DNA of 64,000 bases from NCBI RefSeq assembly GCF_009017255.1, contig NZ_WBZB01000047.1, positions 1 to 64,000 of the forward strand, in the 5' to 3' direction. This DNA is from Alkaliphilus serpentinus (lineage in GTDB: Bacteria > Bacillota > Clostridia > Peptostreptococcales > Natronincolaceae). The notes under the pieces were generated by a model. It saw only the letters and a program-made list of their open reading frames with translations. It was not told where the DNA came from and made no database searches. Both the position numbers and the translations under genes were made by a program. The first letter of the stretch is position 1. Each line of letters begins with the position of its first letter. Shown piece by piece: positions 7,801-17,398 of the stretch.

Positions 7801-10800
7801 CTATGCTTTATATTGTGATCCTAGATCGGCAACTCGGTCGTAAAACACCAAATCAACTTGATTTCCACACATTTTTTCCGCTTGTCGCATGACTGTTTCC
7901 ATCGCTTTTTTAGCTTGCTCAGGCGGATAATCATATTTCTTAAGAAGTCTTTTAATGATACGTCTCATACCTGCTTGAGCACTCTTTCTAACACTCCAGT
8001 CAATGGTAATATTATTGCGAATAGCTACAGTAAGTTCTCTAGCAATCTTCTTAAGTGTCTCATCTTCCAAGAAGTCCTTTACAATATCATCTGCTGTTAA
8101 AGCATCATAAAAAGCAATTTCATCTTCACTTAAACCAGAGTTTACTTGCTCTTCCTTCATCTTTTTGAGTTCATGTGCCATTCGAATAAGTTCTTCAATA
8201 ACTTCTGCATTAGTAATGGCTTGATTACGATACTTGTTAAGAGCTTTCTTCAACTTTTCTGAGAACATTTCTGATTTGACAAGATTTGTTCTTTCAATGG
8301 ATTTGATATTGCCTTCTAAAAGCTTTCTTAACATCTCAACAGCTAAGTTCTTCTGTTTCAACTCTCGTACTTCTTCTAAGAATTCTTCTGAAAGTATAGA
8401 AACTTCTGGTCGTTGAATTCCCATTGCATCAAATACATCAATAACTTCTTCAGAAATTATGGAACGTTCAAGCATTTGATGAACTCTCGCATCAATTTCG
8501 CTTTTACTCAAAGGTCGGTCACCTTTTGTTCCTAGCTTAACCAAGCTGGCTTTTACTGCTTTAAAATAACTGACTTCAAGAGCTTTCGATCTTCCGATTT
8601 CAGTTGCTGCACACAGCGAATGTGCTTTTGAAAGCTCTACAGCTATTTTTTTGAACTCTTTTTGATCTTCTTCTGTCATTCCAAGCACAAAATCCATACC
8701 GCCTGTTATTGCTCTGATTCTTTGTACTTGTGATGTACCCAAATAAGCAGAATAATCATATCCATGGAACATATCTTGAAGGATTTCAAGTTTCTCAAGC
8801 ATTACACCAATAGCAACGTCAGTATTTATACCTGTATTACCACGGTCACTGTCCGTGTATTGCTTCAAGGCACTTTTTAGACTTTCTAAGATTCCGATGT
8901 AGTCAACAACAACACCACCAGATTTTTCTTTGAAAACACGGTTTACTCTAGCAATGGCTTGCATCAGGTTATGTCCCTTCATCGGCTTGTCTATGTACAT
9001 AGTATGCATGGATGGCACATCAAAACCAGTAAGCCACATATCTCTAACGATAACGATTTTTAATTCATCACTATTATCTTTCATACGTTTTGCCAAAGTA
9101 TCTCTTCGTTGTTTACCGCCAACATGCTGTTGCAATCTTTCACTATCTGCAGCACTGCCTGTCATAACAACCTTAATTTTACCTTTATCAACATCATCAC
9201 TATGCCAGTCCGGTCTTAATGCAATGATTTCATCATATAAGTCCGCACAGATTTTACGACTCATGCACACGACCATTGCTTTCCCATCAATCGCTTTTGT
9301 CTTTTCTTCATAATGAGTTACGATATCTTCGGCTAATTTCTTGACACGATTAGGAGAACCTACTATGGCTTCTAATCGAGACCATTTGCCTTTGTTCTTT
9401 TCCTTTTCGATATCTTCTTGACCTTCTGTCAATTCATCAAACTCTTCATCAATAGCTTTTAGCTCTTCTTCATCTGCTTCTAATTTAATGATTCGATTTT
9501 CATAATAAATCTTAACAGTCGCTTCATCTTCAACTGCTCTTGTCATATCATAAGTGTCAATGGTATGTCCAAACACAGCTGTTGTTGAACGATCTTCAAG
9601 GTCAATAGGCGTACCGGTAAATCCAATAAAAGAAGCATTTGGTAAAGCATCTCTTAAATACTTCGCATAGCCATATTTCACTTCACCAGTCTTAGCATCG
9701 GCTTTAGCTTCAAGGCCATATTGACTTCTATGGGCTTCATCTGCAATTATGATGACATTTCTACGATCAGTTAATACCGACATTTCACCTTCTTCAGGTT
9801 TGAATTTTTGAATCGTTGTGAAGATAATGCCACCGGATTCTCTTTCATTTAAAAGATCAAAAAGACCATTAACCTCTACTGAATTATTCCCGTTAGCTGA
9901 AGACTTCTGATTATCAGTAAGCTTTCTAACATCCGCCTGTTTTGGCGTTTGTCTCAAAATATCTTTAGACTTTGTAAATGTCGTAAATAGCTGATCATCT
10001 AAGTCATTCCTGTCTGTAATAACCACAATGGTTGGATTGTTTAATTCTCTTACAAGTCCAGCAGTATAGAATACCATGGAAAAACTTTTACCTGATCCTT
10101 GAGTATGCCAGATGACGCCGATCTTACGATCCCCATCTACACTTGTTGCTTCTTTGGTTTTATCTACTGCTTTTTTTACGGCAAAATACTGATGATAGGC
10201 AGCTAAAATTTTGATGATCGTCTTTTTGTCACCTAACTTCTTACCATCAGAATCTTTCTCGTCTTCGCTAGACTCTTGGAATAGAATAAAGTTTTGAATG
10301 ATATCCAAAAGTCTTTCCTTCTGAAGCATCCCATTAAATAGGGTCTCATATTGTGGCTTCGAAAGTGGCTCAACGACTTTACCATCAATGCTTCTCCAAT
10401 TCATGAATCTTTCTTCATTGGACGTGATGGTACCAGCCTTTGCATTAATACCATCTGATAGAATGCAAAAAGCGTTATAATTGAAAAGGCTTGGTATATC
10501 TTTTTTATATGTTTGAATCTGATTGTATGCGCTTTCAATACCGACATTTTCATCACTGGCTGACTTTAATTCGATTAACACTAAAGGTATACCGTTAATG
10601 AAGATAATGAGATCAGGACGGCGCTCTTCATTTTCTATAATGGTAAACTGATTGACTACCAAAAACTCATTTCTAGCAAAAAATTCTTTTTCAAACTCAA
10701 TAATCCTTGCGTTCTTCGTACGAGGGTGTCCGTTTTCCATAAAGGAAACTTCAATTCCCTCAGTCAGCAATTTATGAAAACTTCTGTTGTTTTCTTCCAG

Positions 10801-11052
10801 CATAGGGCTATTGAAAGTAATAATCTGTCTGTAAGCTTCCTCTAACGCTTCTGCTGGTAAATCCCGATTAATCCTGTAAAGTGCATCTCTAACCCGATTA
10901 GATAAGATGACTTCTCGATAGTCTTTACGTTCTTCATATTCTCCACCACATGAAATGTCAGGTCCAAAAGCATAATCATAACCTAAGTTTTGCAATATCT
11001 CTATGGCAGCTTCTTCAAGTAGATCTTCAGTAAAATTTTCAAAAAGTCTCAA
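7801..11052 (-). CDS. hsdR: Type I restriction enzyme, R subunit (HsdR)
   Basis: About 1083 residues, normal for HsdR. The N-terminal nuclease domain shows [20 protein letters not shown] (PD...E-L-K, residues ~145-165). The motor domain shows Walker [12 protein letters not shown] near 320, motif [15 protein letters not shown], motif [12 protein letters not shown] and motif [11 protein letters not shown]. The C-terminal ~300 residues are helical and should dock on the methylase core. HsdR translocates and cuts DNA lacking HsdM modification. The frame opens at 11070, but TTG at 11052 carries a good Shine-Dalgarno (AAAGGGGG, 7 nt) and gives the conserved-looking start [14 protein letters not shown]. 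It follows hsdS by about 30 bp and looks intact. Confidence 0.95.
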   Translation of the reverse strand: MRLFENFTEDLLEEAAIEILQNLGYDYAFGPDISCGGEYEERKDYREVILSNRVRDALYRINRDLPAEALEEAYRQIITFNSPMLEENNRSFHKLLTEGIEVSFMENGHPRTKNARIIEFEKEFFARNEFLVVNQFTIIENEERRPDLIIFINGIPLVLIELKSASDENVGIESAYNQIQTYKKDIPSLFNYNAFCILSDGINAKAGTITSNEERFMNWRSIDGKVVEPLSKPQYETLFNGMLQKERLLDIIQNFILFQESSEDEKDSDGKKLGDKKTIIKILAAYHQYFAVKKAVDKTKEATSVDGDRKIGVIWHTQGSGKSFSMVFYTAGLVRELNNPTIVVITDRNDLDDQLFTTFTKSKDILRQTPKQADVRKLTDNQKSSANGNNSVEVNGLFDLLNERESGGIIFTTIQKFKPEEGEMSVLTDRRNVIIIADEAHRSQYGLEAKADAKTGEVKYGYAKYLRDALPNASFIGFTGTPIDLEDRSTTAVFGHTIDTYDMTRAVEDEATVKIYYENRIIKLEADEEELKAIDEEFDELTEGQEDIEKEKNKGKWSRLEAIVGSPNRVKKLAEDIVTHYEEKTKAIDGKAMVVCMSRKICADLYDEIIALRPDWHSDDVDKGKIKVVMTGSAADSERLQQHVGGKQRRDTLAKRMKDNSDELKIVIVRDMWLTGFDVPSMHTMYIDKPMKGHNLMQAIARVNRVFKEKSGGVVVDYIGILESLKSALKQYTDSDRGNTGINTDVAIGVMLEKLEILQDMFHGYDYSAYLGTSQVQRIRAITGGMDFVLGMTEEDQKEFKKIAVELSKAHSLCAATEIGRSKALEVSYFKAVKASLVKLGTKGDRPLSKSEIDARVHQMLERSIISEEVIDVFDAMGIQRPEVSILSEEFLEEVRELKQKNLAVEMLRKLLEGNIKSIERTNLVKSEMFSEKLKKALNKYRNQAITNAEVIEELIRMAHELKKMKEEQVNSGLSEDEIAFYDALTADDIVKDFLEDETLKKIARELTVAIRNNITIDWSVRKSAQAGMRRIIKRLLKKYDYPPEQAKKAMETVMRQAEKMCGNQVDLVFYDRVADLGSQYKA

Positions 11053-11082
11053 GGTTATTCCCCCTTTCAAATTTGATTAATT

Positions 11083-12327
11083 CTATTCTATTGGCACTCG
11101 TATTTCACCAGACATAAGTTTAGGTAGAATTTCGTCTCTCAATTTGGCTAATGTTGTAATTTGATTTTCAATATTATCTATTGAATTATTTATACTTTTA
11201 AAAATCTCATCTACCCTTGCAACAACATCACTCGAAGGTACTATGATTTTATAATTCTTAAGTATATCAGTTTTAAGATTTCTAAACACGCTACCATTAC
11301 TTAAGCTTAAAATTCCAACACGATTTTCAGTTAAGAAATGAAACATATATTCTTTTGTGATTTCTCTGAACTCATTAAAAATTAACCATCCATCATGCAC
11401 GCATGCATCAATTTTCATTATCATAGGAATTCCTGGAGTCGCACTATTTGATAAAATTAATGTCCCAACTTTTACTTCTCTGCTCTTGTTTCTTCCTTCT
11501 TCTTTAATAAATTCTTTTGTCGAAGATATGAATCGAGTATTACTCGATGAAGCATCTGATATTTTTACCCATTGTATTCCCTCATCACGAATATAATCTT
11601 GTATAGGTCTTGGAGATGCTCCTCTTATTATCTTAGTCACTTCCTCCACTTTTTTTACCTTCCACCCCTTAGGAATCATACCCAGTTCACTTTCAACCAT
11701 TTCACCACCGCTGGATTTATATGATTGACCATCTTCGTTTGGAAATTCAAAGTCTACAAACCATTGAGTAAAAATCGCTTGTGCCATATTTTCTAGGGTT
11801 TTATTAATTTGGATATTGATTTCGATTTTTTCGTCAAGGGTTGAAAGAATATTAGCTATGGATTTTTGTTCCATTAGCGATGGAATATCAAACTCTAAAT
11901 TTTTCATAACTGTGCCTGATATTTCCTTGAACGTTGATCCATTGGCATAATTTTCTATTACACTTATGTTATTTCTTAATAAGTAATATACAAATATATT
12001 ATCATTTTCATCATTCACAATAATACTCTTAAATCCTTGGTTTGTTGTCACTTCGTTCTTTGCTATAGCAACATAACCAATAGGTGCTCTTGAAGTAAAT
12101 AAAACAGTCCCTTTGGGAAGAAGTTTTGCACTGGAATTGTCTAACCCTTTTTTGCTAATATTTCGTTCTCCATTTGAAATATACATACTTGTATGAGAAG
12201 ATAGGTCTTTAGGTGTTATCCATGAGACATCTCCATTCCAATATTCTTCAATCTTTGTTTTTGGTGTTCCACCAGCAACTATTTGACCTATCTCTGATAG
12301 TTTCATTCTTCTAAACAAATTTACCAC
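11083..12327 (-). CDS. hsdS: Type I restriction enzyme, specificity subunit (HsdS)
   Basis: A 414-residue protein with the usual duplicated layout: target recognition domain 1 starting KLSEIGQIVAGGTPKTK, a conserved helical spacer (QKSIANILSTLDEKIEIN), target recognition domain 2 starting WKVKKVEEVTKIIRGASP, and a second helical spacer (ITTLAKLRDEILPKLMSGEI). HsdS chooses the bipartite recognition sequence for both methylation and cutting. The reading frame overlaps the end of the PIN gene by 17 bp. The first start is GTG at 12327; a later TTG or the ATG of MKLSEIG are also possible because the Shine-Dalgarno (GGCGGTGG) is not decisive. The recognition sequence cannot be predicted from this. 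Confidence 0.92.
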   Translation of the reverse strand: MVNLFRRMKLSEIGQIVAGGTPKTKIEEYWNGDVSWITPKDLSSHTSMYISNGERNISKKGLDNSSAKLLPKGTVLFTSRAPIGYVAIAKNEVTTNQGFKSIIVNDENDNIFVYYLLRNNISVIENYANGSTFKEISGTVMKNLEFDIPSLMEQKSIANILSTLDEKIEINIQINKTLENMAQAIFTQWFVDFEFPNEDGQSYKSSGGEMVESELGMIPKGWKVKKVEEVTKIIRGASPRPIQDYIRDEGIQWVKISDASSSNTRFISSTKEFIKEEGRNKSREVKVGTLILSNSATPGIPMIMKIDACVHDGWLIFNEFREITKEYMFHFLTENRVGILSLSNGSVFRNLKTDILKNYKIIVPSSDVVARVDEIFKSINNSIDNIENQITTLAKLRDEILPKLMSGEIRVPIE

Positions 12328-13393
12328 CGCCTAACTGTCTTTTATTGAGATTATAGAAATTTTCTAACACATATACTTTTGTGATATAGAAACTCTTCTC
12401 ATAAAAGCTATACTCAATATAAAATATGACTTCTTCATTTTCTAAATCAATATCTTCTTCCTTTTCAAAATTTGAGAATGTCAGACTAAGTTGTATATTG
12501 ATTTCAAAATTAATGTACTCTGTAGAATTATTTTCTGTAGTTTCTATTACATTCTTGATTTCAGTTTCCCTTACATCACTAATATCATAAATTTGTGAGC
12601 CAAAATTTTTGCATAACTCTGTTTCAAAAATCACATCTTTTATAAGTTCGAAACTTACTAAAGATCGTAACTCATCGTAATACTTCACTTCGTCTATATT
12701 TATTTTACGAAGTTGATTTACAGTCTTCTGAACTTCCGCTATTTGTCTTATAACATCAACTTCTTTATTCAACAATATAAGATTATCTTTAAAAAGATCA
12801 TTGTATTCTTGTGCAAGTATATCGTTAAATAATCCATCCCGAGAGTATAAGATCACTTTATATTCAAAATACTTCGCCTTAAATTCTAGGACACTCTCCC
12901 ATATTAAAGCGTCCTTAAATCCTTTATCGCTTTTTTTGTCAACCCCTTCAAATGGCGGGAGTTTGGAAAAAGCACGTCTAACAATTGATTGAAATCTTGT
13001 TTCACTAGGTAAATCTATGCTGATTACATTCATTGAATAATTGCCGAGCTTTTTCTTAAATATGTCTATTTGTTCATTTAAGTACACTTCATAATCAAAT
13101 GCTGAAATTTCATACTGAATATGTGGGAACTTAAAGACTTCCAATAACTTCTCCAATTCGTGATTTTTTCTGTTATATGCTTGTATCCTTTGATGGTATA
13201 ATTCGTTCCAAGTCACATCAGGAATTGCAATAGTAATATGGTCAATGAGATCTCTTTCTTCAATTTCATCTACAATATTTTGAAATAGTCTATTAAACTT
13301 GAACTCGCAAAAATTACACCCATTTTCCGCTTTTTCATACAAAATGTTAGTATCAAATATTATGACATAATTATTGGGACTACTAAAACTCAT
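12311..13393 (-). CDS. PIN-domain nuclease embedded in the hsd operon
   Basis: About 360 residues. The N-terminus has [13 protein letters not shown] (first PIN acidic residue, near residue 15), a conserved glutamate region ([13 protein letters not shown]), [19 protein letters not shown] near 156 and [12 protein letters not shown] near 184. D...E...D...D in this order is the PIN metal-ion nuclease pattern. The C-terminal ~140 residues are unassigned. The ATG at 13393 (preceded by GGGGGTATTGGG) overlaps the hsdM stop, and its end overlaps hsdS, so it is translationally coupled on both sides. By position it resembles prrC, the anticodon nuclease carried inside an hsd operon, though PrrC is a different fold. 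A tRNA or RNA target is inference. Confidence 0.75.
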   Translation of the reverse strand: MSFSSPNNYVIIFDTNILYEKAENGCNFCEFKFNRLFQNIVDEIEERDLIDHITIAIPDVTWNELYHQRIQAYNRKNHELEKLLEVFKFPHIQYEISAFDYEVYLNEQIDIFKKKLGNYSMNVISIDLPSETRFQSIVRRAFSKLPPFEGVDKKSDKGFKDALIWESVLEFKAKYFEYKVILYSRDGLFNDILAQEYNDLFKDNLILLNKEVDVIRQIAEVQKTVNQLRKINIDEVKYYDELRSLVSFELIKDVIFETELCKNFGSQIYDISDVRETEIKNVIETTENNSTEYINFEINIQLSLTFSNFEKEEDIDLENEEVIFYIEYSFYEKSFYITKVYVLENFYNLNKRQLGGGKFV

Positions 13394-14915
13394 ACCCAAT
13401 ACCCCCAAGATTCTTTCTTATCTCATCTTCAAGGTGTCTAGACTTAGCAAACAATTCCGCCAATTCAGCTGTCATGTTTTCCATCTTTTCTTCAAATGGA
13501 ATACCATCATCTTCTACTTCTTCTATGCCAACATATCGCCCTGGAGTTAGAACATATTCATGCTCTCTAATTTCTTGAATAGTTGCGGATTTACAGAAGC
13601 CTTTTAAATCTTCATATGAACCACCTTTATTACGCCATTCATGGTAGATATTCGCAATCTTACTTACATCGCTATCTTCACCATCACTAGATAATTCTCT
13701 ATGACGGCGATCAACCATTTCTCCAAGACCTCTTGCATCAATAAATAGAACTTCATGTTTTCTGCTTCTGTAGCTAGGGTTATTGTCTTTATTTCTATTA
13801 AGAATCCATAGAGACACTGGTATCCCAGTTGAATAAAATAGCTTGTCTGGCAAGGCAACAATAGCATCTACCAAGTCTGCTTCAAGAAGATTCTTTCTGA
13901 TTTCACCTTCATTGGATGTATTAGCGCTTAACGAACCATTTGCTAGCACAATACCTGCTGATCCATTAGGTCCCAAATGATATACCATATGTTGAAGCCA
14001 TGCGTAATTTGCATTACCTGCTGGTGGTGTTCCATATTTCCAACGAACATCATCAGTTAATTGGTTGCCACCCCAGTCACTAATGTTGAAAGGCGGATTC
14101 GCCAAAATATAATCAGCTTTTAAGGTCTTATGCATATCATTATGGAACGTATCTGCATGGTGATCCCCAAGATTAGCATCAAGTCCCCTAATCGCTAAAT
14201 TCATTTTACAAAGTTTCCACGTTGTTGAATTGAGTTCTTGTCCATAAATAGAAAGGTTTTCAACTTTTCCTTGATGTTCCTCAACAAACTTTTCACTTTG
14301 GACAAACATTCCACCTGAACCACAACAAGGGTCATAGATTCTGCCTTCGTATGGTTCAATCATTTCAACTAAGGTTTTAACTACACTTGTCGGTGTATAG
14401 AATTCTCCGCCGCCTTTACCTTCAACTGAAGCAAATTGTCCAAGGAAGTATTCGTACACTCTACCTAATAAATCTTTTTCACCATTTTGATGAAGCTTAA
14501 TAGTAGAAATAAGGTCTATTAATTCTCCCAATCTTCTTTTATCAATTTCAGGACGTGCATAACGCTTATCGAGAACTCCCCTAAGAGTTGGATTTTCCTT
14601 CTCAATCAAAATCATAGCATCGTCAATAAATTGACCTATTTTAACGTCTTTTGCATTATCCATAATAAAGTTCCATCTTGCTTCTTTTGGAACCCAAAAA
14701 ATATTTTCTGCTTCATATTCATCACGGTCTTCTTCAAAACCTTCGCCCTCAGTAAGCAATGCCTCATATTTATTTTCAAATTTGTCTGAGATATATTTTA
14801 AGAATATAAGCCCAAGCACAACGTGCTTATACTCACTTGCATCCATGCTCCCTCTCAGCTTGTCTGCTGCTTTCCAAAGTGTTTCTTCAAATCCAATGTT
14901 ACCTGTTGTCGCCAT
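13383..14915 (-). CDS. hsdM: Type I restriction enzyme, methylase subunit (HsdM)
   Basis: 510 residues, the common length. The helical N-terminal domain starts [18 protein letters not shown]. The SAM-binding motif is [14 protein letters not shown] near residue 195 and the adenine-N6 catalytic motif is [14 protein letters not shown] near 270. HsdM pairs with HsdS to methylate adenine at the recognition site and is also required for cleavage. The ATG has a strong Shine-Dalgarno (GGGAGG). It is the first structural gene after the HTH regulator (20 bp gap), and its TAG stop overlaps the start of the PIN gene. All motifs are intact. Confidence 0.95.
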   Translation of the reverse strand: MATTGNIGFEETLWKAADKLRGSMDASEYKHVVLGLIFLKYISDKFENKYEALLTEGEGFEEDRDEYEAENIFWVPKEARWNFIMDNAKDVKIGQFIDDAMILIEKENPTLRGVLDKRYARPEIDKRRLGELIDLISTIKLHQNGEKDLLGRVYEYFLGQFASVEGKGGGEFYTPTSVVKTLVEMIEPYEGRIYDPCCGSGGMFVQSEKFVEEHQGKVENLSIYGQELNSTTWKLCKMNLAIRGLDANLGDHHADTFHNDMHKTLKADYILANPPFNISDWGGNQLTDDVRWKYGTPPAGNANYAWLQHMVYHLGPNGSAGIVLANGSLSANTSNEGEIRKNLLEADLVDAIVALPDKLFYSTGIPVSLWILNRNKDNNPSYRSRKHEVLFIDARGLGEMVDRRHRELSSDGEDSDVSKIANIYHEWRNKGGSYEDLKGFCKSATIQEIREHEYVLTPGRYVGIEEVEDDGIPFEEKMENMTAELAELFAKSRHLEDEIRKNLGGIGYEF

Positions 14916-14934
14916 TTTAAATTGCCTCCCTTAA

Positions 14935-15528
14935 TTAATAATTATGATCATCAAAAACCTCAAAAATTTCTGCTTCAAATTCTTCTTGAGCTTCATCACT
15001 ATTGATACTTCCAGGTAAAACCTCTAGATAATGTGATAATGCTTCTATTGTCTTATGAAGAATAGATTCATGCTGAGCTTTCTCCATCAGTTCAACCATC
15101 AATTTGAATGTATCCATATATGGGTTATTATCCACAATATCCATCGATTCTTTAAACCTTGTCACCAACTTTGCTTTTTCAATATCTCTTTCAATGATAT
15201 TAATTTCCTCTTTATCGTATATCGGAATATCAACAACATCATTTACTTCTCCGGATTTATATCTCTTTTCATGCTTTGTGATAACTGGTTTTAAATCCTT
15301 TTTAAGTTTCTCCTTTTGTATTTCAAGCTTTTCAATCTCATCAAGCTCTCTAGAGAATACTTCTCTATCAATTCCAAATAGTTCTTCCAATACCGGGAGA
15401 TACTTTTTAGGAATGTTTTGTCTTTTCTTAACCCACATGTTGATATTCTGTTTCTTGATTCTTAATTGTTCTGCCAACTCAACGTGTTGCATATTGTATA
15501 GGCCAAGAATGAATTCTAATCCTATCAA
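14935..15528 (-). CDS. HTH regulator of the restriction/defense operon
   Basis: About 197 residues. The N-terminal ~50 residues contain HVELAEQLRIKKQNINMWVKKRQNIP, a Cro/CI-type helix-turn-helix; the rest is charged and helical with a coiled-coil stretch (LEIQKEKLKKDLKPVI). The frame is open to 15600, but that would begin inside the promoter; a TTG at 15528 preceded by GGGAGGTG is the likely start. The gene sits directly after a promoter flanked by two 17-bp palindromes and 20 bp before hsdM, so autoregulation and control of the whole defense operon is the simplest reading. It would play the role of the controller protein known from other restriction systems, but is not a classical small C protein. 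Confidence 0.7.
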   Translation of the reverse strand: MIGLEFILGLYNMQHVELAEQLRIKKQNINMWVKKRQNIPKKYLPVLEELFGIDREVFSRELDEIEKLEIQKEKLKKDLKPVITKHEKRYKSGEVNDVVDIPIYDKEEINIIERDIEKAKLVTRFKESMDIVDNNPYMDTFKLMVELMEKAQHESILHKTIEALSHYLEVLPGSINSDEAQEEFEAEIFEVFDDHNY

Positions 15529-15551
15529 GTATTCACCTCCCATTTTATGTT

Positions 15552-15568
15552 TATTGACTAAGTCAATA
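15552..15568. promoter_or_regulatory. Operator palindrome O1
   Basis: Perfect 17-bp palindrome TATTGACTAAGTCAATA, centre at 15560, downstream of the -10 box on the minus strand and overlapping the expected transcription start region. It matches the second palindrome at 15586-15602 except for the central base. Binding here would block transcription. Confidence 0.75.
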
Positions 15569-15571
15569 TTT

Positions 15572-15600
15572 ATTATAATCCTATTTATTGACTTAGTCAA
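15572..15600 (-). promoter_or_regulatory. Sigma-A type promoter of the defense operon
   Basis: On the minus strand, -35 TTGACT (15600-15595), a 17-bp spacer and -10 TATAAT (15577-15572). The -35 box lies inside the upstream palindrome, so a protein bound there would cover it. It drives the HTH regulator and, without any obvious terminator, hsdM and the genes beyond. Confidence 0.85.
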
Positions 15601-15602
15601 TA
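15586..15602. promoter_or_regulatory. Operator palindrome O2
   Basis: Perfect 17-bp palindrome TATTGACTTAGTCAATA, centre at 15594, containing the -35 hexamer. Centre-to-centre distance to O1 is 34 bp, about three helical turns, which places both sites on the same face of the DNA. Confidence 0.75.
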
Positions 15603-15755
15603 TAAATATCCAAATATATGTAAATAAATATCAAAAGCTATTCTTTTTTATCAATAACCCAATGTTAGAGTGAATAATTCAAGGTATGCCATCATGACAT
15701 AGGGTCCCCGACAGTAAATTTTCATTTGTCATTGTTGCATATAAAGAGTCGAAGT

Positions 15756-16214
15756 TTACTTGTTCAAAGTATTTCTATTTATTCTATTTATTTGTGTTTC
15801 CTCATTATTTTGTAAATTCACTCGTTTACATGTACAACCATCTTCTATATTTATCGATTGCTCACAATCATAAAGCATATTCTTTTCTTCATAAGTTTCA
15901 CATCCTATTTCTGAATCAAGAGAGTCCAGGTTATTAGTAGTCTCTACTTCAATCAGGTGATAAAGATTAGACCGCTGTCCTCCTTGTTCGTGGAACCGAC
16001 TTTCTCGAGTGATAAATCCGGCTTTTTCAAGATCATTTAATGCTCTTTGAACTGTTCTAGTGCTTATATTACATTCCTTAGCAATGGTTTTTATACTAGG
16101 AAAACAAGTATTCTCTTGGTCCGCTCTATTAATTAAATAAAAAATAACCAACGTTGCTCGTTGGCTTAAATCTGCTTTATATACACTTTCAATCAATTTC
16201 CCTTTATTCGTCAT
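15756..16214 (-). CDS. Winged-helix DNA-binding protein (HTH_36 type)
   Basis: 152 residues. Residues ~15-90 form a winged helix: RATLVIFYLINRADQE, FPSIKTIAKECNISTRTVQR and LEKAGFITRESRF. This is the pattern of HTH_36 domains found in replication and regulatory proteins of plasmids and conjugative elements. The C-terminal 60 residues are low complexity and contain cysteines (ENMLYDCEQ, DGCTCKR). It has an AAGGAG site 8 nt before the ATG and lies 20 bp after the ParA-like gene, so it is the last gene of that unit. A role in transfer regulation or replication is inference. Confidence 0.7.
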   Translation of the reverse strand: MTNKGKLIESVYKADLSQRATLVIFYLINRADQENTCFPSIKTIAKECNISTRTVQRALNDLEKAGFITRESRFHEQGGQRSNLYHLIEVETTNNLDSLDSEIGCETYEEKNMLYDCEQSINIEDGCTCKRVNLQNNEETQINRINRNTLNK

Positions 16215-16233
16215 GAGTTGTTCTCCTTCAATA

Positions 16234-17241
16234 TCACTTAATAAATCTGGTAATTACGTCCTCCCAAACCTCTTCGTTAGTATCTCCATCAAAATAATCG
16301 GGTGTGTAGTTTGAAAAAGATATACTTCCATATTGCTTTTCTATTTTTCGTTTATCAGATTCAGCAGCAAAAGAAAATACTTTGCCTATAAGTTTCTCAT
16401 CAATCAGATTATCGATATTCGCTATATCATTAATTTCGTAAGGCTTCCCTGTTGCACAAAGTATTGCAGCATCGCAATTTTTTCTTATGACGCCTATGAT
16501 CCTATTGTTGACTACCCCCATGTCATAAATTATGAAATCAAATTCATCATGACATTCTGAATGGAGCGAAAGATATTTCACTCCATTGTATAGGATGATA
16601 TCTTCCTTCGTTGTCATCCCCTGATAAAACTCCGGAAGCTTACTCAAATGGTTATGTTCATTTGCTTCTACATAACATACCTTAGCGCCAATGTTAGATA
16701 AGTAATTTGCCAAATTAATAGCCATGGTCGTCGTACCAACACGGTGCTGCACCCCAGTGACAGCAATCTTAATATTTTTTTTCAAGAAAGAATATGATGT
16801 AAAGGTGCTGTTTGCCGTTACATCTTCTTGAATAAGCTTTGACTGAATTTCACGTTTGCTTATCCCAAGGTCGCTAATGGCTTTAAGAACTTCCTCTTTA
16901 AGGGATGCCACATCTGCCGATGACACAATGTTATAAATCCCTGCTTCAATGAGCTGTAAAATGAGTTTCTCTTGTTCCTTAATCGCTTCTATATAAACTA
17001 TCATTCTTGAAGAGAACATCTTCCTAAAGCCAATTACAGCTTCCATCATTTCGTCTTCTGTATCCTTAAGCGCTTTTAGATCAATAAGCACATAGTTAAA
17101 ATGCTCTAAGCTTCTCATATCACTAAGAACAAATTGTTTTAGAGAAAACGTACCAGATAATTTCTTTATAATCATTCCATGCTCATCATGAAGAAAATCA
17201 ATCATATTAATGTTCTCGTTACTGGATAGGTATAAAAGCAT
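16234..17241 (-). CDS. ParA/CpaE-like P-loop ATPase of the transfer region
   Basis: About 335 residues. An N-terminal receiver-like domain of ~125 residues is followed by KIAVTGVQHRVGTTTMAINLA, a deviant Walker A of the ParA/MinD/CpaE class, then CYVEANEHNHL and DFIIYDMG. CpaE proteins have this two-domain shape and localise Tad pili. ATG at 17241 is preceded by GGAAGGAGGTG; the longer frame from 17265 lacks a site. The lysine of the usual K-G-G-x-G-K-[ST] signature is not at its normal first place (QHRVGTT) and the second is also replaced (GTTT), so ATP hydrolysis may be weak or absent. It overlaps the small membrane ORF upstream. Confidence 0.65.
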   Translation of the reverse strand: MLLYLSSNENINMIDFLHDEHGMIIKKLSGTFSLKQFVLSDMRSLEHFNYVLIDLKALKDTEDEMMEAVIGFRKMFSSRMIVYIEAIKEQEKLILQLIEAGIYNIVSSADVASLKEEVLKAISDLGISKREIQSKLIQEDVTANSTFTSYSFLKKNIKIAVTGVQHRVGTTTMAINLANYLSNIGAKVCYVEANEHNHLSKLPEFYQGMTTKEDIILYNGVKYLSLHSECHDEFDFIIYDMGVVNNRIIGVIRKNCDAAILCATGKPYEINDIANIDNLIDEKLIGKVFSFAAESDKRKIEKQYGSISFSNYTPDYFDGDTNEEVWEDVITRFIK

Positions 17242-17386
17242 TACCAGCACCTCCTTCCTGCTCAATTTGAAAATCTTTCGGCAATACTATCTCCACTTCT
17301 TTTGGCTGGTACATAATCATCATTATGATTCCAATGATGACAATTACAATATAAATGATCAATTCTATCACTAGTTTCTTTTTCAA
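17219..17386 (-). CDS. Small single-pass membrane protein
   Basis: A 55-residue ORF with a TTG start at 17386 and an AGGAG site 9 nt upstream. After KKKLVIEL comes a strongly hydrophobic stretch (IIYIVIVIIGIIMMIMY), then a short soluble tail with PKEVEIVLPKDF. It sits in the 130-bp space between virB4 and the ParA-like gene, and its 3' end overlaps that gene by about 23 bp, carrying its Shine-Dalgarno inside the coding sequence. The tight packing and coding-like text support it as a real gene of the transfer operon. It has no family I can name. Confidence 0.6.
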   Translation of the reverse strand: MKKKLVIELIIYIVIVIIGIIMMIMYQPKEVEIVLPKDFQIEQEGGAGNAFIPIQ

Positions 17387-17398
17387 AAGTCCACGCTC

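Noticed and set aside
15104-15673. 189-residue plus-strand ORF opposite the HTH regulator
   Set aside because: Ser/Phe/Ile-rich antisense text, no ribosome site; the minus-strand gene explains the region.
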